Assembly: GCA_019416265.1 (NCBI GenBank)
Contig: DXXQ01000103.1
Location: 1-16,701 of the forward strand
Origin: Clostridiales bacterium
GTDB taxonomy: Bacteria; Bacillota; Clostridia; Lachnospirales; Lachnospiraceae
Length of the DNA stretch: 16,701 bases
Direction: 5' to 3'
The translations under genes and the position numbers were made by a program. Positions 13,593-16,701 of the stretch are shown here, one piece after another (the first letter of the stretch is position 1; every line of letters starts with the position of its first letter). A model generated the notes under the pieces. It searched no databases. It had not been told where the DNA came from and was given only the letters and a program-made list of their open reading frames with translations.

Positions 13593-13877
13593 ATGATAAA
13601 GATTTTACTGTCGAAAAAGCTTGGCGAGTTGCGGCTTACACAGGCGGATTTGGCACGAGCTACCGGCATACGTCCGAATACAATCAATGAGTTGTACCAC
13701 GAACTCGCGGATCGTGTGAATCTGGAACATCTGGATCTTATATGTGAGGCATTGGACTGCGAGTTAGATGAATTGATTGTACGTATTCCGAACAGAGAAT
13801 CTAACATTACTCACACAAGGCGTGGAAATCAAAAAACGCAGGGAAAGTGTCGCTGCAACGGCATCACCAAGAAATGA
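13593..13877 (+). CDS. Small XRE/Cro-type HTH regulator
   Basis: This 94-residue protein has a Cro/CI-type helix-turn-helix in residues 1-68 (KLGELRLTQADLARATGIRPNTINELYHE, then LEHLDLICEALDCELDELI), typical of the short HTH_26/YozG-like regulators. The remainder is a basic unstructured tail (RNQKTQGKCRCNGITKK-like). AAGGAG at 13577-13582 lies about 10 nt upstream. The upstream inverted repeats probably serve as its operators. The target genes are unknown. Confidence 0.82.
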   Translation: MIKILLSKKLGELRLTQADLARATGIRPNTINELYHELADRVNLEHLDLICEALDCELDELIVRIPNRESNITHTRRGNQKTQGKCRCNGITKK

Positions 13878-13907
13878 AAAGAGAGAGGCTTAACCCCTCT
13901 CTTTTTT
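13877..13907. terminator. Bidirectional terminator between convergent genes
   Basis: AGAGAGG (13882-13888) and CCTCTCT (13896-13902) form a stem extended by AAAA and TTTT pairs on both sides (outer stem 13877-13880 with 13904-13907). It follows the plus-strand HTH gene and overlaps the 3' end of the minus-strand cyclotransferase gene, so it can terminate transcription in both directions. Confidence 0.82.
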
Positions 13908-14345
13908 CGTTTCTTGAATATTTGTTAATAAGGACGTTCTCAGAAAGTCATAATCAAGTCCAAAGTCCTTGTATCCTTGATATATGGTATCTATATATCT
14001 CTCGCTTGGTTGTCCTGGCTTCGCGCCCTTAAACATAATATAAACCATGGCCTTTATGTGCGAATCGTCCGAAATAGTCACGTAGACGTTTTGCTTAGAA
14101 TAAAACCGAGGATAGCCTTCATATATATCAAGGTTTCTTTCGTCTGAGTGCTGAATGCCCCATACTACAACGGGAACCCGATACCCCTTTTTTCGACGTA
14201 TTGTTGCGTATGATCCTGTCTTACTTCCCCTGTAAATCAACTCCCAGTTATTCAGATAACCGGTATATACCGGTTTGGCACTTGGACAACGGTGTCTCAT
14301 TTGTTGTTTGTTCAGATTACTCCCATAAGCTACATATAATTTCAT
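13890..14345 (-). CDS. Gamma-glutamylcyclotransferase family protein (AIG2/GGCT-like)
   Basis: This 151-residue protein begins MKLYVAYGSNLNKQQM. The YGSN motif (residues 7-10) forms the substrate-binding loop of the gamma-glutamylcyclotransferase family, and Glu76 in LDIYEGYPRFY is the catalytic acid/base by family analogy. These enzymes release 5-oxoproline from gamma-glutamyl amides or peptides. The upstream gene on the same strand is a disrupted amidoligase, a family repeatedly found with AIG2-like cyclotransferases in bacterial and phage operons, where the pair is thought to make and remove gamma-glutamyl or related amide links. AGGAGGATC lies upstream of the ATG. The cyclotransferase reading frame is intact although its partner is not. 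Confidence 0.85.
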   Translation of the reverse strand: MKLYVAYGSNLNKQQMRHRCPSAKPVYTGYLNNWELIYRGSKTGSYATIRRKKGYRVPVVVWGIQHSDERNLDIYEGYPRFYSKQNVYVTISDDSHIKAMVYIMFKGAKPGQPSERYIDTIYQGYKDFGLDYDFLRTSLLTNIQETKKERG

Positions 14346-14361
14346 AATTGATCCTCCTCTC

Positions 14362-14815
14362 TTATGCTGCTGTGGTTGCGGTGTTTTCTTTAAGATTCTT
14401 CATCATGTGAAATCTGCAAGTTTTAAAATCATCTCCGTACAACCCAAGCCTGTTTGTTAAAATATGATACATCAAAGTTACTTTCTTATCAGCAGAGTAC
14501 CCAGAAACGCTTCTGAAGACAACTTTGCCGGTTGACTCTATTGACCATGCGGACAAAGCGAGACAAAACTGGATGTATGCTTTGATTCGACCAGCATGCA
14601 ATGTGCTATTGAAAAGCCTAAATTCTACAGTCCCTTTTGAAAAAAAGCTGTGAAGATTGTGAATCCTTTATGGTTCTTGTGTAGTAAGCATCTCTTTTTG
14701 GACCGGAAATTGTTCCGCCAACGATTTCTTGAACAGCCTTTGCGGCCATTTCTCTTGTTATACCGGTGAATTCTACTTCAACTCCAAATTTTTGCTTTTT
14801 TAAAAGTTCTGACAT
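14362..14815 (-). pseudogene. Amidoligase remnant with internal deletion and frameshift
   Basis: The N-terminal frame starts at 14815 with MSELLKKQKFGVEVEFTGIT, the characteristic start of the amidoligase_2 family, and continues to about KRDAYYTRTIKD before going out of frame and stopping at 14618. A different frame then encodes HNLHSFFSKGTVEFRLFNST followed by LHAGRIKAYIQFCLALSA, the family's C-terminal block, and ends at 14364. The join lies near 14655-14672. Family members are about 300 residues, whereas only about 150 codons remain here, so roughly half of the protein, including the central catalytic part, is missing. The ribosome site and promoter upstream are intact. These enzymes form amide bonds with ATP; this copy should be inactive. 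Confidence 0.8.
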
Positions 14816-14874
14816 AATGCTTCCTCCTTATTCATTCGCCGTCTACGAATGTATGTTCTTGTTTCTGTGGTTGT

Positions 14875-14902
14875 ATATTAACATATGGACAACGAGTGTC
14901 AA
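14875..14902 (-). promoter_or_regulatory. Promoter for the amidoligase-cyclotransferase operon
   Basis: On the minus strand TTGACA (14897-14902) and TAATAT (14875-14880) are separated by 16 bp. A good ribosome site (14823-14829) lies 7 nt before the ATG at 14815. The promoter faces away from the plus-strand promoter at 14954. Confidence 0.7.
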
Positions 14903-14918
14903 TAGAAAAAATAAAAAA

Positions 14919-14986
14919 AGTTAGAAAAAATGTTTAATAAGTTAGAAGAAATATTGACAATTATAGAAAATATTTGTATTCTATAA
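14919..14986 (+). promoter_or_regulatory. Plus-strand promoter with repeat elements (divergent region)
   Basis: TTGACA (14954-14959) and TATTCT (14977-14982) are separated by 17 bp, 25 bp before the ribosome site of the small gene at 15008. The inverted repeat TTATAGAA/TTCTATAA (14961-14968 and 14979-14986) overlaps the promoter, and a direct repeat AGTTAGAA occurs at 14919-14926 and 14940-14947, 21 bp apart (two helical turns). These are candidate binding sites for a regulator, perhaps the HTH protein encoded at 15237. Confidence 0.55.
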
Positions 14987-15007
14987 AAAAGAGAAGGAGG
15001 AGATAAA

Positions 15008-15250
15008 ATGTATATACCAAAAATTCGTTATATCAAAGGAACACCAAAATCTTATCCTTTATGGGATGCAATAACTCCGGATGTAGAGAGAAGGATTAAG
15101 GGATATCATTCGTACCTGGAGGAAAACGGGTATAAGGTAAAGGCGGTTAATATAGCTCAAAAAGGAAAGGAATTATATTGGATACTTTTTGACAGTGAAA
15201 AATGCTACTTAGAAAAATACGGGGAGATGATTGAAAATGATAACGTATAA
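15008..15250 (+). CDS. Small protein of unknown function
   Basis: This 80-residue protein (MYIPKIRYIKGTPKSYPLWD onward) was not recognised. It is basic and aromatic-rich, with mixed helix and strand (RRIKGYHSYLEENGYKVKAV, then ELYWILFDSEKCYLEKYGEM). A strong ribosome site (GAAGGAGGAG) precedes the ATG. Its last codons overlap the start of the HTH gene, so the two are translationally coupled. It may be a partner or target of that regulator. Confidence 0.65.
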   Translation: MYIPKIRYIKGTPKSYPLWDAITPDVERRIKGYHSYLEENGYKVKAVNIAQKGKELYWILFDSEKCYLEKYGEMIENDNV

Positions 15251-15449
15251 GCCTCTCTGGAAAACACTAATCGAAAAGGGCATAAAAAAGACGGAACTGC
15301 GAGAGATGGCAGGGTTCAGCAGTGGCACCTTAGCGAGAATGGGGAAGGATCAGTACGTTGAGCTGAAGCATATTGACAAGATCTGCCAGGTCCTGGATTG
15401 TGAGATCTCGGATGTAATAGAGGTTGACAATAGCACAACTAAAGAATAA
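15237..15449 (+). CDS. Small XRE-type HTH regulator
   Basis: This 70-residue protein (MITYKPLWKTLIEKGIKKTE...) has the short HTH_26-type Cro-like fold: TELREMAGFSSGTLARMGK is the HTH and HIDKICQVLDCEISDVIEV its closing helices. ATG 15237 is preferred over TTG 15231, with GGGGAG about 10 nt upstream. It overlaps the 3' end of the previous gene by 14 nt. It is likely an autoregulator of this mini-operon, using the repeats at 14919-14986. No partner domain is present. Confidence 0.8.
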   Translation: MITYKPLWKTLIEKGIKKTELREMAGFSSGTLARMGKDQYVELKHIDKICQVLDCEISDVIEVDNSTTKE

Positions 15450-15474
15450 ACTACTTTTATAGTAGAGGTGGGAA

Positions 15475-15645
15475 ATGTACAAAATAACTGGGCGCCTGAT
15501 AGACGGAGAACCAACTGTAGACGGAACTGGAATAAAAGAAATAGAAAAGGTATATAAAGCAAGGTGGAAACTTACGTTAATCTTTAAAGTTATATATGCT
15601 AAATTTTTCTATGATTGGGTAAAAGTTGAAGAATACAAAGAATAA
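15475..15645 (+). CDS. Small basic protein of unknown function
   Basis: A 56-residue reading frame (MYKITGRLIDGEPTVDGTGI then KEIEKVYKARWKLTLIFKV and so on) begins at ATG 15475 with AGAGGTGGGA just upstream. It follows the HTH gene by 25 nt in the same direction, so it is probably the third gene of this operon. A hydrophobic patch (LTLIFKVIYAKFFY) may be a membrane segment or a helix core. It was not recognised. A short AT-rich hairpin (CTAC...GTAG, 15451-15465) lies between the two genes. Confidence 0.55.
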   Translation: MYKITGRLIDGEPTVDGTGIKEIEKVYKARWKLTLIFKVIYAKFFYDWVKVEEYKE

Positions 15646-15802
15646 GAAAACAGTATTTGTTCGTGATGTTATTATGATGTTAATAATGAAACGAAATGAC
15701 AGGAATAAAAAAAATAGAAGAAAAATAATGCAGAAATGCGGACTGCAAAAATAAGAAATTACAAGAAATACTCTGATGAATCTTGAGTTTGAATAATATA
15801 TT

Positions 15803-15846
15803 AGAGCCAAGAAATGCCTATTTTACGGGCTTTCTTGGCTCTTTCT
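15803..15846. terminator. Strong hairpin terminator
   Basis: AGAGCCAAGAAA (15803-15814) and TTTCTTGGCTCT (15831-15842) form a perfect 12-bp stem, with an additional inner GCC/GGC, followed by TTCT. It closes the plus-strand mini-operon and lies about 60 bp from the 3' end of the minus-strand repressor. The rest of 15646-15902 is AT-rich and shows only a short TTATTA/TAATAA inverted repeat. Confidence 0.72.
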
Positions 15847-15904
15847 ATGTCCGTTGACAATCAAATGACAATACTTTTTTAATATTATTGTAAATAATTT
15901 CTTC

Positions 15905-16336
15905 TTATTTAGCTGGGAATTGACTCTTCCAGTCTAAATATTCTTTTTCTGTAATCTCTTCATTTCTGAATTTCTGGTACATATCAGCCCATGCTCCAAT
16001 ATTATCCAGCATATTTAAAGAATCATGTCCTTTGTCTTTAAACATGAGTTGTGGTACGCCGGATTCATCCCGGTAGGCGTGCAGACCATATTGATCCTCT
16101 AAAGCAAATAATGCGTGCATGACACTAACATAAGTATCAAAGTTTGGATCAGACATGGCGTATGGACTGATCTTTAATGAGTTTGCTATTTTTTCTAATT
16201 GTTCTGATGATGGGAAACGATTCCCAAGTTCATAATTTCTAATTGCCGATTCGCTCAATCCGGACATGATTGCCAATTCTTTCTGTGTATATCCTTGATC
16301 GATCCGGAATTTTCTTATTTTCTCACCTACTGTCAT
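15905..16336 (-). CDS. XRE-family phage/mobile-element repressor
   Basis: This 143-residue protein has an N-terminal Cro/CI helix-turn-helix (residues 1-58: IRKFRIDQGYTQKELAIMSG, LSESAIRNYELGNRFPSSE, QLEKIANSLKISPYAM), then a helical C-terminal domain (TYVSVMHALFALEDQYGL, MLDNIGAWADMYQKFRNEEI). The C-terminal part lacks a LexA-like peptidase, so cleavage-based induction is not indicated. AAAGGAGTG on the minus strand precedes the ATG. It is transcribed away from the HTH gene at 16513 with four operator-like sites between, the usual arrangement of a lysogeny or ICE maintenance switch. Confidence 0.85.
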   Translation of the reverse strand: MTVGEKIRKFRIDQGYTQKELAIMSGLSESAIRNYELGNRFPSSEQLEKIANSLKISPYAMSDPNFDTYVSVMHALFALEDQYGLHAYRDESGVPQLMFKDKGHDSLNMLDNIGAWADMYQKFRNEEITEKEYLDWKSQFPAK

Positions 16337-16369
16337 AAGAAAACACTCCTTTGCTGATTGTTACTTAAA

Positions 16370-16375
16370 AGTATA
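16370..16375 (-). promoter_or_regulatory. -10 box of the repressor promoter
   Basis: On the minus strand TATACT lies at 16370-16375, 34 bp upstream of the repressor start. The -35 region at about 16393-16398 overlaps the first operator site (16385-16398) and is weak (TTTCAT). Bound repressor could therefore autoregulate. The promoter assignment is tentative. Confidence 0.45.
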
Positions 16376-16384
16376 GCATAAACA

Positions 16385-16488
16385 GTTCAAAAATGAAATA
16401 TAAAAATAAACCGTTCATTTTTGAAATTATTCTATTGACAGTACGGAAATGAAATGTTATGATGCATATACACCGTTCGATAATGAAC
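16385..16488. promoter_or_regulatory. Four 14-bp operator sites of a divergent switch
   Basis: Sites matching GTTCA-N4-TGAAC, degenerate in places, occur at 16385-16398, 16413-16426, 16441-16454 (GTACG...TGAAA, weakest) and 16475-16488 (GTTCG-ATAA-TGAAC). The first three are exactly 28 bp apart. Site 1 overlaps the repressor -35 region, site 3 lies in the spacer of the plus-strand promoter, and site 4 lies near its transcription start. The repressor at 15905 is the likely ligand. Confidence 0.75.
16435..16463 (+). promoter_or_regulatory. Plus-strand promoter of the HTH gene
   Basis: TTGACA (16435-16440) and TATGAT (16458-16463) have a 17-bp spacer, a near-consensus vegetative promoter. Operator site 3 lies within the spacer and site 4 overlaps the expected start region, so the gene is probably off when repressor is bound. 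Confidence 0.85.
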
Positions 16489-16512
16489 TGGAAAAAGAAA
16501 GGAGGGATACAG

Positions 16513-16701
16513 ATGGCTAGTAAATTATTTATATCAGCAAAAGAAGTAGCGAAAGAATTAGAAGTATCTGATTCCTATGCGTATCGTTTGATCCGTCAGT
16601 TAAATGCGGAATTGGAACAAAAAGGTTTCGTTGTTGTCAAAGGAAAAATCAGCCGTAAATATTTTGAAGAACGAGTTTACGGTATGAACGAAATGAAATA
16701 G
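16513..16701 (+). CDS. Small HTH protein, first gene of the regulated early operon
   Basis: This 62-residue protein (MASKLFISAKEVAKELEVSD...) has an N-terminal winged-helix-like HTH (SAKEVAKELEVSDSYAYRLI) followed by RQLNAELEQKGFVVVKGKIS and YFEERVYG. It resembles short DNA-binding proteins found at the start of early or transfer modules of clostridial integrative elements and prophages. ATG 16513 is chosen because AAAGGAGGG (16498-16506) precedes it; the upstream ATG at 16459 lies in the promoter region. The gene ends at the window edge, and what follows cannot be seen. Confidence 0.8.
   Translation: MASKLFISAKEVAKELEVSDSYAYRLIRQLNAELEQKGFVVVKGKISRKYFEERVYGMNEMK

Noticed and set aside
13847..14032. 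Plus-strand frame across the terminator and cyclotransferase gene
   Set aside because: It overlaps a bidirectional terminator and lies antisense to a well-supported gene.
15674..15754. 26-codon basic ORF
   Set aside because: It lacks a ribosome site and lies in AT-rich intergenic sequence where such ORFs arise by chance.

Overview
The window looks like part of a Firmicutes (Clostridia, probably Lachnospiraceae-like) prophage. The evidence is the AT-leaning composition, strong AGGAGG ribosome sites, GTG/TTG starts, and an ordered PBSX/Xkd-type contractile-tail gene set followed by a lysis cassette. The host call is an inference from gene style; no chromosomal marker gene is present.

Layout. 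28-1113 is an apparent chimera: an N-terminal head-decoration-like segment joined in frame to the C-terminus of a tail tape-measure protein. 1126-6054 holds the tail-tip and baseplate genes in canonical order (XkdP with LysM, XkdQ hub, XkdR-like, XkdS-like, XkdT/baseplate J, XkdU-like). 6070-7422 holds four small, tightly packed or overlapping genes of unknown function that lead into the variable protein.

7426-10706 is a complete diversity-generating retroelement (DGR). It comprises a variable protein with a formylglycine-generating-enzyme/C-type-lectin-like fold and a variable repeat (VR) at its extreme C-terminus, a 9-bp-stem hairpin just after its stop codon, an Avd gene, a 116-bp template repeat (TR), a DGR-type reverse transcriptase, a small helical ORF overlapping the RT end, and a terminator. 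Position-by-position alignment of TR (9015-9130) with VR (8369-8484) gives exactly ten differences. All ten fall at TR adenines and all change the encoded residue, which is the signature of adenine-specific mutagenic retrohoming. The likely role is diversification of a receptor-binding protein at the phage tail tip. The RT carries an unusual LMDD catalytic box in place of the usual YxDD.

10725-13487 is the lysis region: a 24-codon leader-like ORF, a membrane-anchored coiled-coil protein, an LLH-type holin, and a modular endolysin (glucosaminidase, amidase, three SH3 repeats) with a strong internal start site before the amidase. 13519-13907 is a small XRE regulator with inverted-repeat operators. 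On the minus strand, 13890-14815 is a gamma-glutamylcyclotransferase gene with an upstream amidoligase gene broken by an internal deletion plus frameshift. 14919-15645 is a divergently expressed mini-operon of three small genes (one an XRE-type regulator). 15905-16701 is a lysogeny-type switch: a minus-strand XRE repressor and a plus-strand small HTH gene, separated by divergent promoters and four copies of a 14-bp operator. No integrase, tRNA, CRISPR array or insertion sequence was seen. Whether the right-hand switch belongs to the same prophage or to a neighbouring element cannot be decided from this window.
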